From a bacterium (GTDB lineage Bacteria; Patescibacteriota; Microgenomatia; UBA8517): a stretch of DNA of 7,194 nt. The translations under genes were made by a program, and so were the position numbers. This document shows positions 1-5,441 of the stretch, one piece after another. Numbering within the stretch: position 1 is the first letter of the stretch; each line of letters starts with the position of its first letter. The notes under the pieces are model-generated. The model had not been told where the DNA came from, did no database searches, and saw nothing but the letters and a program-made list of their open reading frames with translations. The stretch spans positions 1 to 7,194 of the forward strand of contig JAKAKU010000111.1 in NCBI GenBank assembly GCA_021824385.1. Reading direction: 5' to 3'.

Positions 1-501
1 AACGTTGTTTGCGCCTCCCACATGGACATTAATAGGATTAATTCCGTATTCGTGTGCCCATTTTGCAAAGTACACACGTTCACTTCTTACCGGCCCAATT
101 CGTACATCTCCGGCCGCCGTTCCGCAGTAAAACACACCCAAAAATCGAGTGATTCCGCCTTCCGCAACCGCTTCATAGACAACATCTGCTTTTGAAAGAC
201 CAGACTGGGGTCGAGAATCTAAGTGATTTTCGATAATTGCAGTAATAGGTCGTCTCCCCTCCCAGATACCTCGCTCAACGGTAGTATATTTTGCGCCATT
301 AATGGGGCATTCTTCGGTTTTTGGAAGTGCAGGATCAATCTTTGTGCGTGCAGAACCCACTTCAGCAGTGGAGATGGCAGCAGGAGCGACATGCGAAGCA
401 AAAACAATTTTCTTGAACACGATAAATGAAATAGCTGAAACGATGAGGTACACCCCAACGAGAGAGATATACAGTGTTTTGTTGTTGTTTTTATCAGTCA
501 T
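1..501 (-). CDS. DUF3048 (YerB-like) membrane-anchored protein, C-terminal part outside window
   Basis: The first 167 residues are present and the reading frame is still open at the left edge. A hydrophobic segment at about residues 9-32 should act as an uncleaved anchor or signal, placing the rest outside the membrane. The DUF3048 N-terminal domain follows: RPITAIIENH and ARPQSGL-like text (RPQSGLSKADVVYE) at about 83-110, EGGITRF at 114-120, IGPVRSER at 135-142 and VHVGG at 159-163. These match the conserved blocks of the family. The family is widespread in Gram-positive and CPR bacteria; its biochemical role is not established as far as I know. The ATG at 501 overlaps the stop of the upstream DUF4446 gene in an ATGA junction, and no Shine-Dalgarno sequence precedes it, so translation is probably coupled. 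Family assignment is confident; function is not. Confidence 0.88.
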   Translation of the reverse strand, partial: MTDKNNNKTLYISLVGVYLIVSAISFIVFKKIVFASHVAPAAISTAEVGSARTKIDPALPKTEECPINGAKYTTVERGIWEGRRPITAIIENHLDSRPQSGLSKADVVYEAVAEGGITRFLGVFYCGTAAGDVRIGPVRSERVYFAKWAHEYGINPINVHVGGANNV

Positions 502-950
502 AATTTGATAGCTAATTGTATCGCATTTTTCTCTTCAGGTGATAATTCAATTTTGCTTTTCCCTCGAATTATTTCCTTTAAATAAATACGTGATCGGGCG
601 TTTGTGTGAATACTCGTAACGACCACCCCAGTACCCGTCGCGTCCAAAAGCGCCAATGCGAAACTCTGTTCGTACTCGTTTTTTCCAAAAGGATTAAAAC
701 GGACAATCCCAAATTTCTGAAAATACTTGGTCTTTTCTCGATCAAGTCGCTCTATTTCGCGGTATAGCTCATTAAATTCTTTCTTGCTCGCAACATGTGT
801 CTTCACCACTTCAGAAAGTATTTCAGAGAGCGTACCTTTCTTTACTCGAGCTAGTGCGTCAAACTGTTCACGAGTTTTATTGACTCGGTACGTGAGATAC
901 ATGTTCCAAACTACTACGACTAATATAATTATGAATAAAGCTATCTGCAC
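498..950 (-). CDS. DUF4446 family small membrane protein
   Basis: This is a complete 150-residue protein. One transmembrane helix lies at about residues 3-20. A charged region likely to form a coiled coil runs from about 24 to 75. The C-terminal block has the DUF4446 signature: KFGIVRFNPFG at 79-89, QSFALALLD at 95-103, GVVVTSI at 108-114, and a tail of the form Y.K.I..GKS..LS.EE..AI. The family has no assigned function that I know of. The start codon is GTG, with no Shine-Dalgarno motif before it; a good promoter at 975-1004 would give a leader of only about 17 bases. The gene is translationally coupled to the downstream DUF3048 gene by an ATGA overlap, so both products probably act together at the membrane. 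That pairing is inferred from context only. Confidence 0.88.
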   Translation of the reverse strand: MQIALFIIILVVVVWNMYLTYRVNKTREQFDALARVKKGTLSEILSEVVKTHVASKKEFNELYREIERLDREKTKYFQKFGIVRFNPFGKNEYEQSFALALLDATGTGVVVTSIHTNARSRIYLKEIIRGKSKIELSPEEKNAIQLAIKL

Positions 951-974
951 GTTGAGTAATTTTTCAGCTCAAAC

Positions 975-1004
975 AGTGTAGTTGATTTCACGCTCAACTG
1001 TCAA
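975..1004 (-). promoter_or_regulatory. Promoter of DUF4446-DUF3048 operon
   Basis: Reading leftward, a perfect -35 box TTGACA (999-1004) is followed after 18 bases by TACACT (975-980), a good -10 box. Transcription would start near 968, about 17 bases before the GTG. The -35 box directly abuts the extended -10 element of the rightward nth promoter, so the two polymerases probably cannot bind at the same time. Confidence 0.7.
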
Positions 1005-1013
1005 TGGTAAAAT
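1005..1013 (+). promoter_or_regulatory. Extended -10 promoter of nth, predicted leaderless
   Basis: TGG followed by TAAAAT makes an extended -10 element (TGn plus -10 box). There is no convincing -35 box, as is usual for this class. Six bases separate the -10 box from the ATG at 1020, so the predicted first transcribed base is the A of the start codon. No Shine-Dalgarno sequence is present. Confidence 0.6.
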
Positions 1014-1019
1014 GGCTTT

Positions 1020-1643
1020 ATGAACCGATATCAAAAGACATTTAAGGTTTTTAAAGATCACTATGTACTCGTGCCGCTCGAAGTATATGCAGACAATCCT
1101 TATAAAACACTTGTTGCCACCATGATGAGCGCACGAACCAACGATGACACAACCGTAATTGCAGCAGATCGGCTGTTTAAAAAAGCCCCCAACGTATTTG
1201 CACTCGCAAAACTGTCTGAGTCGGAAATTCAAAAACGTATCTATCCGGTTGGTTTTTACCGAACAAAAGCAAAGCATTTACAGTCACTCGCCTCTAAAAT
1301 AATTACTGATTATGAAGGAACGGTTCCTCAGACACGTGAGCAGTTGATGAGTCTTCCTGGAGTAGGACGTAAAACTGCAAACTTAGTACTCAATCGTGCG
1401 TTTGGAATTCCAGCAATAGCCGTCGACATCCATGTCCACCGTATTACCAATATGCTTGGGTGGGTAGACACCAAGACCCCTGAAAAAACGGAAGTAGAAC
1501 TGATGAGAATAATTCCAAAAGAAATGTGGACGGACTTAAACAAACTTTTTGTGAGTATTGGTAGGCAGTTTAGAAGTCACAAAAAACTAAAAGAGTTTTT
1601 AGAAGAAAATAACCTCGTTAATACAAAGGCTCCGACTTTATAA
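1020..1643 (+). CDS. nth: Endonuclease III-like DNA glycosylase/AP lyase lacking the Fe-S cluster motif
   Basis: This base-excision repair enzyme removes oxidised pyrimidines and nicks the strand at the abasic site. The 207 residues cover the helical glycosylase fold. The helix-hairpin-helix motif LPGVGRKTAN is at 112-121, with the catalytic lysine K118. The VDIHVHR motif at 135-141 holds the catalytic aspartate D136. These correspond to E. coli K120 and D138. The E. coli Q41-to-D44 region reads SARTND here (37-42), with Arg in place of Gln and the Asp kept, as in some archaeal-type relatives. The unusual feature is the C-terminus: the four cysteines that bind the [4Fe-4S] cluster are absent, and the whole protein contains no cysteine. 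The tail after residue 185 is lysine- and glutamate-rich instead. The start at 1020 is supported by the promoter six bases upstream. The 3' end overlaps dtd, on the other strand, by six bases. Confidence 0.93.
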   Translation: MNRYQKTFKVFKDHYVLVPLEVYADNPYKTLVATMMSARTNDDTTVIAADRLFKKAPNVFALAKLSESEIQKRIYPVGFYRTKAKHLQSLASKIITDYEGTVPQTREQLMSLPGVGRKTANLVLNRAFGIPAIAVDIHVHRITNMLGWVDTKTPEKTEVELMRIIPKEMWTDLNKLFVSIGRQFRSHKKLKEFLEENNLVNTKAPTL

Positions 1644-2078
1644 TTCCATAACTATAGTTACCGGTCCATCAAGTTCCGCAGAAATGTTCATATATTCACC
1701 AAACGAACCCGTTTCAACTGGCAAGTCTTTACTTACCTCAGAAATTAATAATTCGTAGAGTTCTTTTGCCCGTGATGGCTCTTCTGCGTCCAAAAAAGAG
1801 GGTCTGTTACCGTCCTTCGTGTTTGCCAGAAGGGTGAACTGAGAAACGAGCAGTATGGGGAGTTGCAAGTCGAGTGCAGAATGAGTCATTTTGCCTTCTG
1901 TTTCTTCGAAGATCCGAAGCTTTTTTAGTTTCTGTGCAAGTTGAAGCACTTTTTCCTCAGTATCACCTTTTTTTATTCCAACCAAAACAAGCATCCCTTT
2001 GGTAATTTCACCGACAACTTCATTTTTGTGCACATTGGAAACTGAAGCTTTAGAAACTCGCTGAATAACTACTTTCAT
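1638..2078 (-). CDS. dtd: D-aminoacyl-tRNA deacylase
   Basis: The enzyme hydrolyses D-amino acids (and glycine mischarged on tRNA-Ala) from tRNA in the cytoplasm, recycling the tRNA. The 146 residues match the usual length of about 145. The N-terminus MKVVIQRVSKASV is typical of the family. The active-site motif SQFTL is at 79-83, GNRPSF at 90-95, and the GPVT motif that contributes the cross-subunit Gly-Pro at 138-141 in DGPVT. A longer reading frame starts at 2123, but those 15 extra residues lie outside the family, and the promoter at 2085-2093 sits inside that extension. The start at 2078 is therefore preferred. No Shine-Dalgarno sequence is seen. The gene meets nth tail to tail, and the stop codons share the palindrome TTATAA. 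Confidence 0.95.
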   Translation of the reverse strand: MKVVIQRVSKASVSNVHKNEVVGEITKGMLVLVGIKKGDTEEKVLQLAQKLKKLRIFEETEGKMTHSALDLQLPILLVSQFTLLANTKDGNRPSFLDAEEPSRAKELYELLISEVSKDLPVETGSFGEYMNISAELDGPVTIVMEL

Positions 2079-2084
2079 GTGGCA

Positions 2085-2112
2085 ATTGTAGCAGAACTGG
2101 AAAGCTTGTAAG
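2085..2112 (-). promoter_or_regulatory. Promoter of dtd, predicted leaderless
   Basis: Reading leftward, TGC plus TACAAT (2085-2093) forms an extended -10 element. A weak -35 candidate CTTACA (2107-2112) lies 16 bases upstream. Six bases separate the -10 box from the ATG at 2078, which would put the first transcribed base on the A of ATG. Two copies of AAGCTTG (2102-2108 and 2114-2120) flank the weak -35 box; whether they bind anything is unknown. Confidence 0.55.
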
Positions 2113-2120
2113 GAAGCTTG

Positions 2121-2181
2121 CATTCTTCACCATGCAATTGCCCCACTGTTGCCAGTGGGGCGCATGCTTTGTGGAAGAATG
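2121..2181 (-). terminator. Large hairpin at the 3' end of rnpB
   Basis: In the rnpB transcript direction this 61-base inverted repeat folds as follows. An outer stem pairs CAUUCUUCCAC with GUGAAGAAUG (one bulged C), then CAUGC pairs with GCAUG, then a perfect 9-base-pair stem GCCCCACUG / CAGUGGGGC (2140-2161) is closed by a GCAA tetraloop. AAAG and AAUU are four-base bulges on opposite sides. No U-tract follows on either strand, so it is not a standard intrinsic terminator. It may be a 3' barrier, a processing signal or a weak terminator separating rnpB from dtd. The outer left arm is also the 3' strand of the RNase P P1 helix. The structure is certain from the sequence; its role is inferred. 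Confidence 0.5.
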
Positions 2182-2470
2182 TAAGCCAGGTTCTGTTCAC
2201 GGCATGTACATGCCGCTGGTAATAATCCATCTAACGCCCCAACTTCTGAATGTCTCGGGAAAAACACCGTCTTCAGCATTCAATTCGTGGGTTGCAGCGG
2301 GGAGGGTTACCTCTTTTCACCCTCTTCCTTAAACTTTCGTCTAAAGTGAGTCGTAGTCTCTGTGGCCCTGTCTAGCGGTTGCCCGTCTTTGGATTTAACC
2401 AAAGCACCCTGTTTTTCTGCTGCCTGGACTTTCCTCTCGCCCAAAGGCGAGTAATTACCCATCTTCCACT
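2171..2470 (-). ncRNA. rnpB: RNase P RNA (bacterial type A, reduced)
   Basis: This is the catalytic RNA that trims the 5' leader from precursor tRNAs. Conserved core strands are present: AGGAAAGUCCAGGC (2422-2435) and ACAGAACCUGGCUUA (2182-2196), which form P4. Within P4 the usual G-C pair is replaced by A2425-U2188, a covarying change that supports the helix. P1 pairs GUGGAAGA-UG with CA-U-UCUUCCAC across the two ends. P2 pairs GGUAAU with AUUACC (about 2454-2459 and 2219-2224). P3 is CUCGCC / GGCGAG (2436-2451). A P15-like arm is UUGAAUG / CAUUCAG (2246-2283), whose loop has a GGU at 2266-2268, a candidate for pairing with the tRNA CCA end. A P19-like hairpin lies at 2200-2215. At about 300 bases it is shorter than E. 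coli's 377: only three bases lie between GGGUGAAA (2315-2322) and GGUAAC (2306-2311), where E. coli has the P12-P14 arms, and there is no room for P18. The 5' end at 2470 is set by the promoter and P1. Confidence 0.95.
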
Positions 2471-2476
2471 GGAGTT

Positions 2477-2485
2477 ATTATACCA
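2477..2485 (-). promoter_or_regulatory. Extended -10 promoter of rnpB
   Basis: Reading leftward, TGG plus a perfect TATAAT (2477-2482) forms an extended -10 element. The -35 position has no consensus. Six bases further on, A2470 is the expected first base, immediately before the P1 strand, which agrees well with the mature RNA end. CTATAG occurs twice just upstream (2497-2502 and 2505-2510), with no evident role. Confidence 0.75.
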
Positions 2486-2512
2486 CAAATACCCGACTAT
2501 AGGGCTATAGAG

Positions 2513-3493
2513 TTACACTTTGTAGGTAGGATACAATTCATGAAGAATAACCATAATCGTTAAGACAATTGGAATTGAAAGGACAGCCCCAACGACACCA
2601 GCCACTTTAAATCCAATGATGAGTGACAAAAGCGAAATAATAGGATTCACCCCTGCCGACTTTTGCATTACCTTGGGGACGAGCACATAATTTTCAATTT
2701 GTTGAATCAAAAAGCCAAGCGCCACAACCGCAAACCCAGTGATTGGAGAGACACTAAAACCAACGATTGCCGCTGGAACAATGGCCATAACAGGCCCCAA
2801 ATTAGGAACAGCTTCAAGAATGCCAGCAAGCAGTGAAAGTGGAATTGCATATGGCACGCCCAGAACACTAAAGCCGACAAAATTGGCAAGCCCAACCATA
2901 ATCATCAAAAGAATTTGGCCTCGAGCCCATCCTCCGAGTCGAATTTCCATATTCAAAAGGGTTCGTTCAAAAATAAGAATATGATCTTTTGATAAGTGTG
3001 GTTCTAAGTTTTTAACAATGTCGCGTCGGGCGAGAGAGAAATAAAGCCCAAACAAAAATACTGAGACAACTGCCAAAATATTTGAAAACACGGTAACGCT
3101 AATAGAAAGTGCTTGAGATGGAAGCTTTGCAACTTCAGACGTAAGCTCTCGTGTCGTTTCATCTATGACAAAACTTGGAATATTAAGCTCCTGCAAATAT
3201 CGAGGGAGCGCATTGGCAAAACTCGCAGTTTGTTCAACCAAAACTGGGGTCATCGCCGCAAGGGCAAAAACAATAAGTGCAATAAAACAGAGATATACGA
3301 TCAAGACTGAGGCTGCTCGGGGAACATGAGCCTTTTCAAGCTTTGTTACCGTAGGATTTAACACAAGCATAATAAGAAGTGCCACAAACAACTGAAGTAC
3401 TACATCAGAAATGGTATACAAAAACCAAAGACCCAGAACAAACAGCACGGTAAAGACAATCGTACGATATGAAATTTCTATTTTTCGAGTCAT
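2513..3493 (-). CDS. AI-2E family (PerM-like) membrane transporter
   Basis: This is a 326-residue polytopic inner-membrane protein. Hydrophobic segments appear at about residues 10-46 (two helices), 60-85, 131-156, 193-215, 218-246, 250-268 and 284-318. This gives the AI-2E layout: two or three N-terminal helices, a soluble stretch (about 86-130), then a C-terminal helical bundle. Signature blocks are LNP at 45-47, EAVPNLGP at 227-234 and QQIENYVLVPKVMQKSAG at 264-281, the strongest family marker. Members have been linked to export of autoinducer-2, sodium/proton exchange or other small solutes; the substrate here cannot be told. The ATG at 3493 overlaps the miaA stop as ATGA, and a GGAG motif eight bases upstream could help initiation. 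It is the last gene of the TPR-miaA operon. No clear terminator separates it from the rnpB promoter. Confidence 0.92.
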   Translation of the reverse strand: MTRKIEISYRTIVFTVLFVLGLWFLYTISDVVLQLFVALLIMLVLNPTVTKLEKAHVPRAASVLIVYLCFIALIVFALAAMTPVLVEQTASFANALPRYLQELNIPSFVIDETTRELTSEVAKLPSQALSISVTVFSNILAVVSVFLFGLYFSLARRDIVKNLEPHLSKDHILIFERTLLNMEIRLGGWARGQILLMIMVGLANFVGFSVLGVPYAIPLSLLAGILEAVPNLGPVMAIVPAAIVGFSVSPITGFAVVALGFLIQQIENYVLVPKVMQKSAGVNPIISLLSLIIGFKVAGVVGAVLSIPIVLTIMVILHELYPTYKV

Positions 3494-4383
3494 GGCTTAT
3501 TCTCCCACTTTTTTACAACTTCTTCTACCTCATATTTATAATGTGCCTTTGCAATGTCAAACCAGTGAATATCCGTACGCTTATTAAACCAGGTGAGTTG
3601 CCGCTTTACATAGCGCCGCTCTGAAAGAAGCCACTTTTGAGTAGCCTCTTCTTCTGACAGTTTCCCGAGAATAAACAGTGCTATTTCTCGATACCCGGTT
3701 GCGGTCATTGCCTTACTTTCGAGCGGGACACCCGCATGAAGAAGATCTGTTACTTCTTTTACCATTCCCCGAGCCATCCGTTTTTCAATTGACATCTTCA
3801 GTCTATTTTCTAAATAACTCATATCACTTTTGAGTCCCACAATAAGACTGTCGTACAAGATTGGTTTTACTGTCGTTTGTTTGTTACTCATTGCAATTTC
3901 GAGCGCGCGAATCAGACGACGTGGGTTTTGTTTATCAGACTCATTCAGAGAGAGCGCTTTCTGTGGGTTTAATTCATGTAATTTTGTAAATAATTCTTCG
4001 ACTGACTTTGTTTCAAGTTCCGCGCGGAGTAGTTCGTTTGGAGGAATTGCTGTTGTGTCAATGTTTTCAAGAATTGCCCGAATATACAGCCCTGTCCCAC
4101 CGACTAATATCGGCAGTTTGCCGTGAGACAAAATCTCAGAAATTTTTTTGTGTGCAAACTTTTGAAAGTGCGCCACTGAAAATTCATCAGTCGGTTGAGC
4201 AAGATCATAACCCCAAATTTTTGCCGTATCTGAATATTCTTTTCCCGTTCCAATAGTCATTCCACGATACACTTGGCGTGAATCGGCAGAAATTATCTCT
4301 CCATTGAGTTTTTCTGCTAAATACACCCCCAAGTCGGTTTTTCCCGTAGCAGTGGGGCCACAGATCTCCAGAAGTCTGTTCAT
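3490..4383 (-). CDS. miaA: tRNA dimethylallyltransferase
   Basis: MiaA transfers a dimethylallyl group to N6 of A37 in tRNAs that read codons starting with U. The 297 residues are close to the usual 300. The P-loop-like GPTATGKT is at 9-16, with SADSRQVYRGMTIGT at 32-46 including the catalytic-site Asp34. GGTGLYI is at 95-101, PRRLIRALE at 154-162, and the RNA-binding helix RRYVKRQLTWF at 256-266. Two blocks deviate from the common form: GTAKP is GTGKE (45-49), and the PHHLID-type segment reads IWGYDLAQP (56-64). A frame extension to 4410 exists, but the start at 4383 is chosen because the P-loop then sits at the normal distance and the ATG overlaps the upstream stop as ATGA. No Shine-Dalgarno sequence is visible, so translation should be coupled to the TPR-like gene. 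Confidence 0.96.
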   Translation of the reverse strand: MNRLLEICGPTATGKTDLGVYLAEKLNGEIISADSRQVYRGMTIGTGKEYSDTAKIWGYDLAQPTDEFSVAHFQKFAHKKISEILSHGKLPILVGGTGLYIRAILENIDTTAIPPNELLRAELETKSVEELFTKLHELNPQKALSLNESDKQNPRRLIRALEIAMSNKQTTVKPILYDSLIVGLKSDMSYLENRLKMSIEKRMARGMVKEVTDLLHAGVPLESKAMTATGYREIALFILGKLSEEEATQKWLLSERRYVKRQLTWFNKRTDIHWFDIAKAHYKYEVEEVVKKWENKP

Positions 4384-5078
4384 GAAAATGAAGCTGCCAG
4401 TTTTTCCCACTGAACTTTTCTGATTTTTAAGTCGGCGTTCATATCGATAATTTGTTTTGCTTTCTGCAAATGTTTTTGTGCTCTTTCAAGATCTTTGTCT
4501 TTCAAAGCTTCTGCGAGCTTCATGTGCCCTCCACTTGCCCACACATCTTTGGTATAGCGTGCTTCTTCGGGATCATTTTCCAAGTTGAGTAGTGCGTTTT
4601 CTGCACTCGCGAGTGCATCTTCGTTCCCAGACTTATACTCGCACACGTACATCCGCACTTTCATATCATTTAGTACAGCGGGACGGTTATGTTCTTTAGG
4701 TGGAAAATTTTCAAAAATTTCTACCGATTCTTTATACGAATTGCACGCTTCACTCAGTTCCTCTAACTCTTCTTGAACTTGCCCCAAGCGATACAGAGGC
4801 ATAATGAGATCACTTTTTTCAGAAGAAGTCCGGGTGAGTTCTACTCCCGTCATAGCATCATGTTTTGCACGAAGAAGAAAACTAATATCTTTTGATGTTT
4901 CAAATAGAAGCCTAAACGTTATCGATCGAGAAGCCAAAATGTCTCCCATTCCAAAAAGATCATGTTCTTCTTGATATGCTAAAAATGCTTCTTCAGAAAG
5001 TTGGAGTGCCGTGAGAAAGTTGCCAGCTTCTCGGGCATGTTCCGCTGTTCCATGAATTTCACGTCCAGATTGTTTCAT
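4380..5078 (-). CDS. TPR-like helical repeat protein of unknown function
   Basis: The 232 residues are almost entirely alpha-helical and hydrophilic, without a signal peptide or membrane segment, so the protein should be cytoplasmic. Tetratricopeptide-like helix pairs can be seen at about 9-38, 91-124, 144-168 and 181-212; the last (LAEALKDKDLERAQKHLQKAKQ) is the clearest, with the A-small-A spacing typical of TPRs. No catalytic motif is apparent. TPR proteins usually act as protein-binding scaffolds; a partner cannot be named. It is the first gene of an operon with miaA and the AI-2E-like gene, joined by ATGA overlap. The ATG at 5078 is preferred because a TATAAT box lies six bases upstream. 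I do not recognise a specific family. Confidence 0.85.
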   Translation of the reverse strand: MKQSGREIHGTAEHAREAGNFLTALQLSEEAFLAYQEEHDLFGMGDILASRSITFRLLFETSKDISFLLRAKHDAMTGVELTRTSSEKSDLIMPLYRLGQVQEELEELSEACNSYKESVEIFENFPPKEHNRPAVLNDMKVRMYVCEYKSGNEDALASAENALLNLENDPEEARYTKDVWASGGHMKLAEALKDKDLERAQKHLQKAKQIIDMNADLKIRKVQWEKLAASFS

Positions 5079-5084
5079 AGCTTA

Positions 5085-5090
5085 ATTATA
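5085..5090 (-). promoter_or_regulatory. -10 box for the TPR-miaA-AI-2E operon, predicted leaderless
   Basis: A perfect TATAAT reads leftward in the 26-base gap after the HU gene. TG lies directly against it. No clear -35 box is seen; that region lies inside the 3' end of the HU gene. Six bases separate the box from the ATG at 5078, so transcription is predicted to begin on the start codon. Confidence 0.6.
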
Positions 5091-5104
5091 CAGGCAAGAA
5101 CAAG

Positions 5105-5380
5105 TTATCGGAGAACTTGCTTTTTGAGTTTCTTTCCAGGAGTAAAACGAGGAGAACGATGGGTTTTAATAGTTACAAACTTTTCAGTATTTGGAATTTT
5201 AACAGTTTTTCCTTTCATTGAAATAACACGGAATGTTCCAAATCCAGAGAGAACAACTTTTTCGCCTTTTCCAAGTGTTCGACCAATTTCAAGAAGAAAG
5301 ACATCAACTGCTTCCTCTGCAGCGCGTTTCGTGAGGTGTGCTTTTTTCGCAACTATATCTACAATTTGTTTCTTTGTCAT
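5105..5380 (-). CDS. hup: HU/IHF-family nucleoid DNA-binding protein
   Basis: This small basic protein binds and bends DNA as a dimer in the nucleoid. The 91 residues match the usual 90. The two N-terminal helices span about 3-37, the GFGTF turn is at 46-50, the beta-arm runs about 52-76, and the C-terminal PGKKLKKQV is at 81-89. P63 sits where the arm-tip proline that intercalates into DNA is expected. The arm motif usually written RNPxTGE reads KIPNTEK here (61-67), so the usual Arg-Asn is lost. A longer frame to 5419 is rejected because a consensus promoter lies inside it and the HU fold begins at MTKKQIVDIVA. No Shine-Dalgarno sequence is present. The gene lies 61 bases after rny and 26 before the TPR-like gene, and has its own promoter. 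Confidence 0.94.
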   Translation of the reverse strand: MTKKQIVDIVAKKAHLTKRAAEEAVDVFLLEIGRTLGKGEKVVLSGFGTFRVISMKGKTVKIPNTEKFVTIKTHRSPRFTPGKKLKKQVLR

Positions 5381-5387
5381 TGAAAGT

Positions 5388-5416
5388 AATGTACCGTGCT
5401 TTTTTAAAAATGTCAA
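5388..5416 (-). promoter_or_regulatory. Promoter of the HU gene, predicted leaderless
   Basis: TTGACA (5411-5416), a 17-base spacer and TACATT (5388-5393) read leftward: the best sigma-70-type promoter in the window. The spacer contains T5A6, which could curve the DNA. Seven bases separate the -10 box from the ATG at 5380, so the leader is none or one base. Confidence 0.75.
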
Positions 5417-5441
5417 CAACGCGGGGTTTAAAAAAAACCAC

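Noticed and set aside
2102..2120. Two AAGCTTG copies upstream of dtd as an operator
   Set aside because: Only two short copies at 12-base spacing, each containing a common six-base palindrome; too little to claim regulation.
2079..2123. N-terminal extension of dtd to the ATG at 2123
   Set aside because: The added residues do not belong to the family, and the extended -10 promoter lies within them.
2132..2332. A 66-codon + strand frame in the rnpB region
   Set aside because: It is the antisense of the RNase P RNA gene and its 3' hairpin; no ribosome binding site or protein-like pattern.
4384..4410. N-terminal extension of miaA to the start at 4410
   Set aside because: Nine extra residues precede the normal MiaA start; the ATG at 4383 forms an ATGA junction like the other junctions in the window.
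5381..5419. N-terminal extension of HU to the ATG at 5419
   Set aside because: The extra 13 residues lie before the HU fold, and the consensus promoter falls inside the extension.
5425..5439. Possible intrinsic terminator between rny and HU (GGTTT, A5, AAACC)
   Set aside because: The stem is only five pairs with an A/T loop and no separate T-tract after it; too weak to call.
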